From contig NZ_CP067396.1 in assembly GCF_023617245.1 (NCBI RefSeq), forward strand, positions 1,984,001 through 2,048,000: a DNA stretch of 64,000 nt, written 5' to 3'. Position numbers and translations under genes: made by a program. Below the pieces are notes generated by a model. It had not been told where the DNA came from. It ran no database searches and was given only the letters and a program-made list of their open reading frames with translations. This DNA is from Lysobacter enzymogenes (lineage in GTDB: Bacteria > Pseudomonadota > Gammaproteobacteria > Xanthomonadales > Xanthomonadaceae). Of this stretch, positions 48,537 to 57,478 are shown piece after piece. Position 1 is the stretch's first letter. Every line of letters begins with the position of its first letter.

Positions 48537-51473
48537 GTGAAGTACAGCAACGAAGCCGGGATCCGGCTCGGCGACGGCGGCACTCGCCTCGGCCGTGCCG
48601 CGGGTATCGCGTTGGTCGCGTCGATGGCGCTGTTCAGCCACACGGCGGCCGCCTTGGAGACGGGACAGTTCGTCTGGGACGAACTGGGCAAACGGCTCCA
48701 GGCCAGCCAGAAGGTCGAGCCGCTCGGCCCGAACCTCGCCGGCGACGAAGTCCGCCTCTCCAACGGCGCGCTGTCGTTCTCGGTGACGGACGTGAGCCTG
48801 CCGGGCAACGACAAACTGCCGGTGGCGCTGACCCGCAGCTTCGTCGTGCGCGACCGCAAGGACGTGCGCAACGACGGCATGCTCGCCGATTGGCAGATCG
48901 AGGCGCCCAACATCAACGGGGTGTTCGCCCCCGACTGGGTCGCAGCCACGCCCGCCAATGCATTCAAACGTTGCTCGGTAGGCGAAGACCCTTCTGTGCC
49001 GAGCAAGTATCGCGTGCGGGATTTTTGGCAGGGCATCCAGGTCGACGTGCCCGGCGGCGGCGAATTGCTCAGCATCGCCGCAGGCAACACCTTGCCCGCC
49101 GACGGCCGCAACTATGTCTGGATGGCAGGCAACCAGGTCTATCTGTCGTGTCTGGACAGCATCAAGAATGGCAGCGGCGAGGGGTTTCTGGCCATCGCCG
49201 CGGATGGAACGCGGTATTGGCTGGACTGGATGGCGCAGAACAGCGAAGGCGTGACCAAGAAGACCATCGGTTACACCGTCGAAGGGCCGATTTCGAGCAA
49301 GCTGGATCGCCGCAGGAATGCGTTGTACGCCACTCGCGTCGAGGATCGCTTCGGCAACTACGTCGAATACACCTATGCCAACGCCTGGAATCAGCCGGCC
49401 AAGTTGACCGCGATCCAGGCCAGCGACGGACGCCGACTCACTTTGAGCTATACCGGCGATTTCGTTTCCAGCGTCAGCGACGGTACCCGTAGTTGGACTT
49501 ACGCGGTCGGCGGCATCGGGTTCAAGAGATCCCTGGTCTCCGTTGCCTTACCGGACGGTAGCGGCTGGCAACTGGGCCTTGGACGTTTGGCCAGCGCTGA
49601 AATCCATTACCCCGAGCCTCAGTACGAAAGCCCGCCGATGAACTCGGAAGGGTTTCCGGTTGGTGAAGTGATCCTGCCGACGGAGATCTTCCGCGATTGC
49701 ACCGAGCAGTACGCTGGGCCGTACATAAACGGCTCGGCTCAGCCGGTACAGGAGCTGACCGGCACGGTCCAGCATCCCTCGGGTGCGGTGGCTACGTTCA
49801 CCGTCGACCTTCAGCGTCACGGCCGCAGCAGCGTGCCGCTGGATTGCGACGGCATTACCTCGGTAGGCGCCAATCCGCCGTATTGGGGTTATGGCAACGA
49901 TCCGACCGACGACACGCCGCGTTATCCGATCGCCGCATTCGACTTCACCTTGAAGAAGAAAACCATCTCCGGGCCGGGGTTGGAAACGGCGACCTGGAAC
50001 TATTCCTATGAGCCGAACATCAGCTTCGTACGCTATCCGGGGACGACCGACGCCTATCCGGTCTGTCCGTATGGCAGCATCACCCAATGCGCGTTGCCTC
50101 CATGCACTTCGGAAAGTTGCGCGCGCGCCAGCGTGACCACCGTGACCGGGCCTAACGGAGAATGGCGCCGCTACAGCTACGGCAACACCTTCCGCTACAA
50201 CGAAGGCAAGCTGGTCAAGGAAGAGGTTGGAAGCGACTCGGCGCATATCCTGCAAACGATCGTGAAGCGATACGACTTGAGCCTCGTGCCGCAGGCTTAC
50301 CCGGCACGGTATGGACGCAGTACCCGTTTCAGCGAGGACGGATTCCAGACCGAGTACCACCGTCCCCTGGTCTCGACCGAGATCAATCTGCAAGGCGCCA
50401 GCTTTTCAGATCGCGTCGATTCGTTCGATTACTTCGCCCGACCGCTCAGCGTCACCAAGTTCAGTTCGCTGGGCTACAGCCGGACAGAGACGATTGACTA
50501 TTACGACGACCTGGCAAAATGGGCCTTGGGGCAGGTGCGCACGGTCACATGCGCGGCCCCCGCCGCTTGCGCCGGCCAGGTTATGTTGCACAAGGAGTTC
50601 GACGGCGCGAAGGCCTTGCCCGTGCGTTTCTATTCGTTCGGCGCCTTGCAGCAGTCGTTGACGTACAACGCCGACGGAACCATCGCCAGCGTATCCGATG
50701 GCCGCGATTCGGCCGCTGTGGACACTACCGCACTGCTGACTGGTTGGAAGCGCGGCTATCCGCAGACGATCCAGTATCCGGACAGCACCACCAAGACCGC
50801 GAGCGTCGACAGTCGCGGCTGGCTGACGTCGACCACGGACCAGAACGGCTACAGCACCGGCTATGGCTACGACGCGATGGGGCGCGTATCCAGCATCGCC
50901 TATCCGAGTGGAGACACGGTGACGTGGACCCCCAAAGGCGCCGAATTCCGGGCGCTGACCGGTGCCGATTCCAAGCCGCCGGGCGTGCTCAACGGGCAGT
51001 GGCGCGAGTCGGTGGTGCAAGGCAACTACGCCCGGCAGACCTATTTCGACGCGATGTGGCGGCCGGTGCTGACCCACGAGTACGACAGCAACGACAAGGC
51101 GGCGACGCTGCGTGCGACGAGCATGGCGTACGACGCCCAAGGACGCGTGGTGTTCCAATCCTATCCGAGCGCCGACGCGATCCCGGCGGCAAGCGGTACC
51201 TGGACCAGTTATGACGTGCTTGGACGCATCACCCGCACCCGCCAGGATTCCGAACTGGGTCCGCTCGATACCGTCCGCGAATATCTGCCCGGCTTCCAGA
51301 CCAAGCTGACCGATCCCAAGGGCAACGCCACGCTGACCCGCTACATGGCGTTCGGCGAGCCTGTCTTCGATTGGCCGGTGAGCATCGACCAGCCTGAAGG
51401 CGTGCATACCGACATCGATCGGGACGTGTACGGAAAGCCCTTGAAGATCGTCCGCTCGGGAGCCGGCCAATGA
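48537..51473 (+). CDS. Exported RHS-repeat protein, upstream half
   Basis: 978 residues from GTG 48537 (AGGGGAAA 4 nt upstream). Signal peptide around residues 18-40 (LGRAAGIALVASMALFSHTA). The first about 500 residues are beta-rich (VPLGPNLAGDEVRLSNGALS-like start; KPVALTRS-type strands). YD/RHS repeats then begin (VEYTYANAWNQPAKLTAIQ, TGYGYDAMGRVSSIAYPSGD, SMAYDAQGRVVFQSYPS, YDVLGRITRTRQD) and run to the end (DRDVYGKPLKIVRSGAGQ). There is no toxin tip and no PAAR or VgrG domain. The stop overlaps the next RHS gene by 4 nt (ATGA). The end point falls where a continuous RHS barrel would go on, so the next gene probably supplies the rest. Confidence 0.9.
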   Translation: MKYSNEAGIRLGDGGTRLGRAAGIALVASMALFSHTAAALETGQFVWDELGKRLQASQKVEPLGPNLAGDEVRLSNGALSFSVTDVSLPGNDKLPVALTRSFVVRDRKDVRNDGMLADWQIEAPNINGVFAPDWVAATPANAFKRCSVGEDPSVPSKYRVRDFWQGIQVDVPGGGELLSIAAGNTLPADGRNYVWMAGNQVYLSCLDSIKNGSGEGFLAIAADGTRYWLDWMAQNSEGVTKKTIGYTVEGPISSKLDRRRNALYATRVEDRFGNYVEYTYANAWNQPAKLTAIQASDGRRLTLSYTGDFVSSVSDGTRSWTYAVGGIGFKRSLVSVALPDGSGWQLGLGRLASAEIHYPEPQYESPPMNSEGFPVGEVILPTEIFRDCTEQYAGPYINGSAQPVQELTGTVQHPSGAVATFTVDLQRHGRSSVPLDCDGITSVGANPPYWGYGNDPTDDTPRYPIAAFDFTLKKKTISGPGLETATWNYSYEPNISFVRYPGTTDAYPVCPYGSITQCALPPCTSESCARASVTTVTGPNGEWRRYSYGNTFRYNEGKLVKEEVGSDSAHILQTIVKRYDLSLVPQAYPARYGRSTRFSEDGFQTEYHRPLVSTEINLQGASFSDRVDSFDYFARPLSVTKFSSLGYSRTETIDYYDDLAKWALGQVRTVTCAAPAACAGQVMLHKEFDGAKALPVRFYSFGALQQSLTYNADGTIASVSDGRDSAAVDTTALLTGWKRGYPQTIQYPDSTTKTASVDSRGWLTSTTDQNGYSTGYGYDAMGRVSSIAYPSGDTVTWTPKGAEFRALTGADSKPPGVLNGQWRESVVQGNYARQTYFDAMWRPVLTHEYDSNDKAATLRATSMAYDAQGRVVFQSYPSADAIPAASGTWTSYDVLGRITRTRQDSELGPLDTVREYLPGFQTKLTDPKGNATLTRYMAFGEPVFDWPVSIDQPEGVHTDIDRDVYGKPLKIVRSGAGQ

Positions 51474-54400
51474 GTGCGTTGCGGAATAGGCTTGGCTGTG
51501 CCGCCGCGGGCCGCGGCTTGCGGGATTGGACGGAGGCCTGCTGGAAGAATGCTCTAGGCGCATTTGTCCTGTTCGCGGCGCTGATGGTGGCGAGCGGCAA
51601 TTCCCGGGCGCAGGCGAGCATCCGGCTCACGGCGCTGGATGCCGTCGATCAAGTCGCTCCGGCATCGTTTCGACTGCGTATCCAGTTGCTGGGAGACTTC
51701 ATTAACGGCGTCCAGGAGGACGTGGATGCCAGTTCGATCTACTTGCTTCGCAACGGCGAATTCATCGAGTTGCAGCCGGATGTGTCCCAGGACCGCTACG
51801 AATCGGGTCTGGCCGTGGGCACTTACGACTACGTGGTGAAAGGCGTCGCGGTCAGTTACGTCAACGGCAGCGAACGTTTGCGGCAGATTCAATCTTCAAC
51901 AGTACGCATAACGGTGGCCGCGCCGACCGGCGCTCTGAGCGCATCCCCGAACCCGTGCGCGATTCCCTGGGGCGGTTCCGCTTGTACCGCCACGGTGCAG
52001 TGGAGCAGCAACGCGCCTAATGCGCAGTTGTGGGTCAGCGGTCTGGCGGGGGAGAATCCGACCCTGTTCGCGCAGGGCGCCAGTGGATCGCAGGCCGCTT
52101 CGATCACCGCGGCCGGTTCGCGTTTCCAGCTCAAGAACGGCGGGCAGGTGCTGGCCAACCTGGATGCGCGCGCGAATCCTACGGTCAATGTTCCTCCGGC
52201 CGTGCAAGTGACCTCGCCGACACAAGGGCAGGTGTTCCTGGTCGGCGATCTCGCCTTGTTGCAGGCGAGCGCCAGCGACAGCGACGACGCGGTGCAGCGG
52301 GTCGAGTTCCTGATCAGCGGGATCAAGGTCTGGAACATGGATGCGCCGCCTTACCAGGTCCACTGGACGGCCTCGGCGGGTACGCACAGCGTGGTCGCGC
52401 GCGCTTTCGACACCCGCGGCGCGTACACCGATTCCGCGCCGGTGCAGATCGTCGTCAACCGGCCGCCGACGGTGGCGTTGACCTCGCCGTTGCCCGGCGC
52501 GTTCCGGACGGCGCCGGGCAGTTTCGCGGTGGCCGCCGACGCGGCCGACAGCGACGGCTCGGTGAGCCAGGTCGAGTTCTTCGTCAACGACGCCAAGTTC
52601 GCCACGGCGACCAGCGCGCCGTACTCGGCGATGTTGGATCAGCTGTCTGCGGGCAGCTACGCGCTGAGCGCGAAGGTCACCGACAATCACGGGGCGAGCG
52701 CGACCTCTGCTTCCGTTTCCGTCGTGGTCGGCGCCGGGGGCGCGGGCAGCGTCGTCCGCAGTTACGTCTACGACGCTCAGCAGCGGCTGTGCAAGACCAT
52801 CGAGCCGGAAACCGGCGCGACCGTGGTCGATTACGATGCCGCCGGCAATGTCGCGTGGGCGGCGGCGGGCTTGAACCTCCCCGACCCGGCATCCTGCAAT
52901 CGCGCCGAGGCAGCGGCGTCCGGGCGTGCGGTCGTTCGCAGTTACGACGCGCTCGGCCGTCTGAAGACGATGGCCTTCCCGGACGGGCGCGGCAATCAGA
53001 CCTGGAACTACCATCCCGACGGTCTCGCCCGCGAGATCGCGACCGACAACGACGGCAACGGGCAGGGCATCGTCGTCAATCGCTACCAGTACAACAAGCG
53101 CCGCCTGCTGAGTTCGGAATCGGTCACGCTGCGCGACGGCGCGGTGTGGAACAGCGCCAACGGTTACGACGCCAACGGCAACCGCATCAGCTACGTCGCT
53201 CCCGACGGCTTGCAGGTCAACTACGCGGTCAACGCTTTGGGCCAGCAGACCGGCGTGAGTTCGACCGGCAGGACCTACGCCAGCAACGTCGGCTATTACC
53301 CCAACGGCGCGATCCGGCAGTTCACCTACGGCAACGGCATCGTCCACACCTTGCGGCAGAACGCCCGGCAACTGCCGTCGCGCAGCACCGACGCAGGCGC
53401 GATCGACCTGGAAACGGGCTACGACCACAACGGCAATGTCGCCCAGGTGCTCGATCGCCAGCGCGAGAGCCAGGGCCAGTACCAGTACAACCGCTGGATG
53501 AGCTACGACGGCCTCGACCGTCTCACCGCGGCCGGCTCATGCATCTTCGGCGGCGACTGCTGGCATCGTTTCACTTACGACGCGATCGACAACCTGCGCA
53601 GCTGGTCGCTGGCCGGCGTCAAGAACCACCATTACGTCTACGACGCGAAGAACCGCCTGACCAACATCCGCGACGGCAGCGCCGGCCCGAGCGTGATCGG
53701 CCTGGGTTACGACGACCAAGGCAATCTGGCCAACAAGAACGGCCAGGAGTTCCGCTTCGATTACGGCAACCGCCTGCGCCGAGTGGTGGGCAAGGAAGCC
53801 TATGCTTACGACGCCCACGGACGCCGCTTGAGCCAGTACGACCGGGCGGACACGACATTCGTAAATTCGTTCTACAACCTGGACGGGCAACTGCTGTTCC
53901 GCTACGAGGGGCACACCAACGAGGCCACGAACGACAACTATCCCGAGATCAACCGGCCGCATGTCTACTTGGGCGGCAGCCTGCTGGCGACGGTCGACTG
54001 GAATCGGGCGACGCAGACGGCTCAAACCAAGTACTACCACACCGATGCGCTAGGCAGCCCGGTGGCGGTGACGAACGAGGCGGGGCAGGTGGTGGAGCGG
54101 ACCGATTGGGAGCCGTATGGGGCGGCGATCGGGAAGCCGGCGTATGACGGGGTGGGGTATACCGGGCATGTGATGGATGGGCGTAGTGGGCTCACTTACA
54201 TGCAGCAGCGCTATTACGATGCAACGATTGGCCTCTTTTTAAGCATCGACCCTATATCGGCTCATTCAGAGCCCGGCTCTAACTTCAATCGATATTGGTA
54301 TGCAAACGGTAACCCATACTCGTTTGTTGACCCCGATGGCCGTGTGCCTGTGCTGGTCCCGATTTTCTTCGGTATCGGGTTGTTCCTGACATCTGGTCCC

Positions 54401-54850
54401 GCCAACAGTCCGGCGCCAGGTGAACCTACGGCTAGCATGCCCGTTGCCGAGCAGATTGGATCGGCATTGCCCCCGGGAAGGGCTGTGTCTTACATCAAGA
54501 CGGCCGTCAGCGTATACAGACCACCGGACGGATTGAATAGACGGCAGCAAGGGAGTCGTGATCAAACTCAGCCGACCGAGCGGGCTGCTAGGCGCGAAGC
54601 GATGCGGCAGCATGGTGCGCAGGTATCTTTGCCGAACAACTACACGCGTGAAACCGTGTATGGTAAGAATGAAAATCTCAAGGGTGGCAAGGGGCAGCCT
54701 TCAGAGGTTCTTGTTACGACTGATAACCGAACGGGGCAGAAAGTACGTATCGATCATCATAGTAATGGTCATGTTTTTAAGAGTGATAGGGAATATGAGC
54801 TTCCCCATTATCACGGAGACAGGAGCCATATTTCTTATGGGCATGAATGA
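51470..54850 (+). CDS. Exported Ig-like/RHS protein with C-terminal toxin-like tip
   Basis: 1126 residues. N-terminal hydrophobic export signal (NALGAFVLFAALMVASGNSR). Residues about 50-235 are beta-rich; two Ig-like domains follow (about 238-330 from VPPAVQVTSPTQGQVFLVGD, and 331-423 from RPPTVALTSPLPGAFRTAPG). The RHS core (about 428-950) starts VVRSYVYDAQQRLCKTIEPE and ends with the hallmark YTGHVMDGRSGLTYMQQRYY and NRYWYANGNPYSFVDPDGR. The last about 165 residues differ in style and base content, end in a His-rich stretch (RIDHHSNGHVF, ELPHYHGDRSHISYGHE) and are likely a toxin domain, perhaps a nuclease; I cannot name the family. The next gene overlaps its 3' end. Confidence 0.88.
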   Translation: MSALRNRLGCAAAGRGLRDWTEACWKNALGAFVLFAALMVASGNSRAQASIRLTALDAVDQVAPASFRLRIQLLGDFINGVQEDVDASSIYLLRNGEFIELQPDVSQDRYESGLAVGTYDYVVKGVAVSYVNGSERLRQIQSSTVRITVAAPTGALSASPNPCAIPWGGSACTATVQWSSNAPNAQLWVSGLAGENPTLFAQGASGSQAASITAAGSRFQLKNGGQVLANLDARANPTVNVPPAVQVTSPTQGQVFLVGDLALLQASASDSDDAVQRVEFLISGIKVWNMDAPPYQVHWTASAGTHSVVARAFDTRGAYTDSAPVQIVVNRPPTVALTSPLPGAFRTAPGSFAVAADAADSDGSVSQVEFFVNDAKFATATSAPYSAMLDQLSAGSYALSAKVTDNHGASATSASVSVVVGAGGAGSVVRSYVYDAQQRLCKTIEPETGATVVDYDAAGNVAWAAAGLNLPDPASCNRAEAAASGRAVVRSYDALGRLKTMAFPDGRGNQTWNYHPDGLAREIATDNDGNGQGIVVNRYQYNKRRLLSSESVTLRDGAVWNSANGYDANGNRISYVAPDGLQVNYAVNALGQQTGVSSTGRTYASNVGYYPNGAIRQFTYGNGIVHTLRQNARQLPSRSTDAGAIDLETGYDHNGNVAQVLDRQRESQGQYQYNRWMSYDGLDRLTAAGSCIFGGDCWHRFTYDAIDNLRSWSLAGVKNHHYVYDAKNRLTNIRDGSAGPSVIGLGYDDQGNLANKNGQEFRFDYGNRLRRVVGKEAYAYDAHGRRLSQYDRADTTFVNSFYNLDGQLLFRYEGHTNEATNDNYPEINRPHVYLGGSLLATVDWNRATQTAQTKYYHTDALGSPVAVTNEAGQVVERTDWEPYGAAIGKPAYDGVGYTGHVMDGRSGLTYMQQRYYDATIGLFLSIDPISAHSEPGSNFNRYWYANGNPYSFVDPDGRVPVLVPIFFGIGLFLTSGPANSPAPGEPTASMPVAEQIGSALPPGRAVSYIKTAVSVYRPPDGLNRRQQGSRDQTQPTERAARREAMRQHGAQVSLPNNYTRETVYGKNENLKGGKGQPSEVLVTTDNRTGQKVRIDHHSNGHVFKSDREYELPHYHGDRSHISYGHE

Positions 54851-55202
54851 GGCGGATTTTTTGGCGGTAATCTCTGTTGTAGATGCGCTACGCGTAAAGG
54901 TCAGGGGAAAGTGCCGGTCTGACGATGGCCCTTTGCCCTGGGCCGACTGGATTAGTCAACCATCAAAAAGTTATATCGAGTTTCAGGGGTGCGGCCCGAT
55001 AGAAAAATCTGAGATCGAGTGGATCGATATAAACGCAGTCGAGGAGCGAAGGCTCGGGCAACGACTGCCCATGAAGAAGATCGATCATGGGGAGGAGATT
55101 GCTCGAATGTTTGCGGAGAGGTCGGTTCGCTATATCAAGTCAATAGATGGGTTGTTCCGAGTTGGCGGGCTTTCGGGTGTTCGTGGGGCGTGCAAGGAGT
55201 GA
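54837..55202 (+). CDS. Candidate immunity protein for the RHS tip
   Basis: 121 residues from ATG 54837 (ATG 54843 also possible); AGGAG lies 11 nt upstream, inside the toxin gene, and the start overlaps the toxin stop by 14 nt. No signal peptide. The sequence (MGMNEADFLAVISVVDALRV, PLPWADWISQPSKSYIEFQG) matches no family I know. Position, small size, coupling and the same low-GC character as the toxin tip are the usual marks of a cognate immunity gene. The role is inferred from context only. Confidence 0.6.
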   Translation: MGMNEADFLAVISVVDALRVKVRGKCRSDDGPLPWADWISQPSKSYIEFQGCGPIEKSEIEWIDINAVEERRLGQRLPMKKIDHGEEIARMFAERSVRYIKSIDGLFRVGGLSGVRGACKE

Positions 55203-55325
55203 TGTTTATTTGATAATGTGTGGCGGGGCTGTTCCGGGGTGGGAAAATATAGGGCTTCCTCCCAGCATGTTGCGAATTTATATGGGCTATTGCCCTTCCG
55301 AGCCATCCAGACCGTCCGAGCCGCA

Positions 55326-55895
55326 ATGAGCAATATCGAGTCTACTAAAGATTTGGCTGAGGAATCGCTGGCTCGCGGCGAATATGAAACGGCAGTGACT
55401 GCCGCTACTGCACTGGTTGAGGCCGGAGAGCCTTGGTTGCTCGATGGCCTGGTTAGGCGAGCTATGGCGCTCGAGAATTGGGCCGATGGACCGTCCGATC
55501 GCCTCGTCGCTGCAGCAAACGATTGGCAGAGGCTGATCGAGATCGCACCCGCTCCTGTCTCTTACCGGGGACTGGCTCGTGTCCTGCTTAAACTGGGCGA
55601 CCGCGAGTTTGCACTTGTCAATCTGTTGGAGGCTGAGCGCAGGGGGGCGACGCCGGAAGTTCTGCTTGGGTTCGCGGAGTATTATCGAACCGCTTCACCT
55701 CCCGACCTCGGAAGAGCGAAGGCGTATTTCTTGCGTGCTGCCCTGCGGGGCCGAACGCAGGGTATCCGGGGCTATGTCGAAGTCGCTTACGAGTTGGACC
55801 AGCCGTTCTCTGGCGTGGCGATGGCCTTGATCGGGCTGGTTGCGACGCCCTTGCTTGCCTTGGTCCTTGGAGAGCGTCGGCACGCAGGGTTCTAG
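55326..55895 (+). CDS. Small helical-repeat protein with C-terminal membrane segment
   Basis: 189 residues from ATG 55326. It has TPR/SEL1-like helices (LAEESLARGEYETAVTAATA, YRGLARVLLKLGDREFALVN, VLLGFAEYYRTASPPDLGRA), then one hydrophobic span near the end (MALIGLVATPLLALVLG). No family recognised. It lies in the row of small genes after the RHS toxin and may be an orphan immunity or accessory gene. The 123-nt gap before it shows no clear promoter. Confidence 0.65.
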   Translation: MSNIESTKDLAEESLARGEYETAVTAATALVEAGEPWLLDGLVRRAMALENWADGPSDRLVAAANDWQRLIEIAPAPVSYRGLARVLLKLGDREFALVNLLEAERRGATPEVLLGFAEYYRTASPPDLGRAKAYFLRAALRGRTQGIRGYVEVAYELDQPFSGVAMALIGLVATPLLALVLGERRHAGF

Positions 55896-55898
55896 GGA

Positions 55899-56124
55899 AC
55901 CTTTGAGCAATTCAGAGAGTCCCCGCGCCATGGAGGATACGCTCACGAACCAGCGAAGCGACGGGCAGGTGGCGCGGGCAGCAGACGAGAGAATCGATCA
56001 CGGAGGCGATCTTCTGCCACACTTCGTCTGCGACGCGAAGGTAACGGACGATTGCGTTCGTCGGTTTTAGCCTGAACCGCGCATCAGTTCGGCTCACCCG
56101 GCATGCGCCGAGGCGGGGCGCCAT
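55899..56124 (-). pseudogene. Possible remnant of a transposase gene
   Basis: On the minus strand a 70-codon frame reads RYLRVADEVWQKIASVIDSL and then LPVASLVRERILHGAGTL. This looks like the first part of an IS4/IS5-type transposase (family form: RYRLTDEQW...ILY..RTG), then stops. GGGAACCT at its downstream edge (55899-55906) could be a terminal repeat. No second end or catalytic part is visible. This is a weak call; chance resemblance is possible. Confidence 0.25.
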
Positions 56125-56140
56125 TAAGGAGGGTTTTGGC

Positions 56141-56539
56141 GTGGATTCCCCAGCGATTTCCTATGTGAGGAAAAATCGAGGCGGCATCATCGTGTCGGAA
56201 AATCTTGGCGGCGAGGTCGTGGCGAAACTCGTCGAAAGCGCGATTGTCGACGGTGTCGGTGGGGTGGATGTTCTTGTCGGCGATGGAATTTACGCTGTGT
56301 CCACAGACAGAGAGTGGGTCGTAAGGGAGGCTTTTCATACCTTGCTTCCCTATCCCGAAATCGCGGTCAACAGCGCTCGCCTGGAAATTTTGGTGTCCGC
56401 GTTCTTCGATTGGTTTTCAGTGCGAAATTACGGAGTGGAAGCCTACTCTAGTGGGACTATCCCGGAGCAGGTTGGCGCTGTACTCGCGAAGTTGAAGTAT
56501 CCATTCGTTTTGGCGTTCGGCCGCGAGTCCGGTCGGTAG
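56141..56539 (+). CDS. Small protein of unknown function in the RHS tail region
   Basis: 132 residues from a GTG start at 56141 with a near-perfect ribosome site (AAGGAGG, 9 nt upstream). The fold looks alpha/beta (GGIIVSENLGGEVVAKLVES, LVGDGIYAVSTDREWVVREA, ILVSAFFDWFSVRNYGVEAY). No signal peptide, membrane span or known motif. The strong ribosome site says the gene is expressed. It may be an orphan immunity gene left from earlier toxin tips. Confidence 0.6.
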   Translation: MDSPAISYVRKNRGGIIVSENLGGEVVAKLVESAIVDGVGGVDVLVGDGIYAVSTDREWVVREAFHTLLPYPEIAVNSARLEILVSAFFDWFSVRNYGVEAYSSGTIPEQVGAVLAKLKYPFVLAFGRESGR

Positions 56540-56541
56540 CG

Positions 56542-56871
56542 ATGGAGATGGTGATGAATCGGCAACCCGTAGGTTGGCTGGATATAATGGTTTATTGGGA
56601 TTTATATGATTTCCCCAGATACATCCTCGCCAGAGACGGCCTGGGTCTGTACTGGATCTTCGAAGGGTCGTTCGACGATGAGGCGGACGAGTATCGGGAT
56701 CACTTCATAATGAAATGCGTCGGGTTGCACAGGGACGAAGCCTTGCGACAGTTCGAGGGCCGCGTCGCCATTCCGCTCGGCGTGGACCGGTCCGGGTACG
56801 AAAGGGTGGCGTTGACCGAGGTTGCGTTCGACGAATCCCGCAGGAAAAGGATCTGCATCGGCACCGCATGA
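56542..56871 (+). CDS. Small acidic/aromatic protein, immunity-like
   Basis: 109 residues from ATG 56542 (ATG 56548 and 56554 also possible), 2 nt after the previous stop, so co-transcribed. It begins with an aromatic-rich stretch (WLDIMVYWDLYDFPRYILAR) and an acidic patch (FEGSFDDEADEYRDHF). The size and this make-up are common in immunity proteins of polymorphic toxin loci, but no family is recognised. Confidence 0.55.
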   Translation: MEMVMNRQPVGWLDIMVYWDLYDFPRYILARDGLGLYWIFEGSFDDEADEYRDHFIMKCVGLHRDEALRQFEGRVAIPLGVDRSGYERVALTEVAFDESRRKRICIGTA

Positions 56872-57053
56872 GGCGTTCTTGCGAGGCGGTCGCTGCGGTC
56901 GCGCAGGGCTTGGCCCACTTCTCGGATCGATGGCCGCGGGTTGTGAAGAGGGCGCTGCTTCGTTTGGCGACAACGATGGAGTTGATGCGTTGCAATTTTC
57001 CCTCCAAGTCGGAGGGCGACGAGCAATCGAACCGAAGATTTGCCTAATTTTCA

Positions 57054-57383
57054 ATGGACTTCTATATGGACAAAGCGACAGGGGCACGGATCCAGCGCGA
57101 CGTATTGCTTTACATGCTGCACGTGGCGTTGGTTGAAATTCGGGCGGCGGAATCCTTGAATGCGGCGAAGAAGATTTCCGATATTTTTCATAACTTGCCG
57201 ATGGGATTGTTCCGTCGCCCCACTCGCGAGGATTTCGACGTTCTGTTGGACGAGTTGTTGGAGCGAGCGCAGCGATGGGGGATGGACGACTACATCCGGA
57301 ATCTGAATGCATTGGCGCTTCAGTCCGTTGGGAAGGCGCCACGTGGAGGTGAGGAGTTCACCGGCGAGCGTTCCGGCTTTTGA
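57054..57383 (+). CDS. Small helical protein of unknown function
   Basis: 109 residues from ATG 57054 (MDFYMDKATGARIQRDVLLY). Mostly helical (LYMLHVALVEIRAAESLNAA, EDFDVLLDELLERAQRWGMD). No known motif. It is preceded by about 180 nt with no clear gene. It belongs to the same mixed-composition stretch as the other small genes after the RHS toxin. Confidence 0.55.
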   Translation: MDFYMDKATGARIQRDVLLYMLHVALVEIRAAESLNAAKKISDIFHNLPMGLFRRPTREDFDVLLDELLERAQRWGMDDYIRNLNALALQSVGKAPRGGEEFTGERSGF

Positions 57384-57478
57384 TTTTCAGTCCGGCCAGA
57401 TGTGGTCCCCCGATGCCATCATCTTTCGCTACATGCAATGATCGAGCATCGGCTGCAGGGCTGGGGTGTTGAGAGGCC

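Noticed and set aside
51465..51480. Frameshift splitting one RHS gene
   Set aside because: The junction is a clean ATGA stop/start overlap and the second protein begins with its own export signal and Ig-like domains, so two genes are more likely. A sequence check would still be useful.
48537..54850. Type VI secretion-linked RHS effector
   Set aside because: No PAAR domain, VgrG, EagR-type chaperone or T6SS gene is present; both proteins carry N-terminal export signals instead.
55130..55333. Short frames on both strands between the immunity candidate and the next gene
   Set aside because: 60-67 codons with no ribosome site, no conserved features and overlap with the annotated genes.
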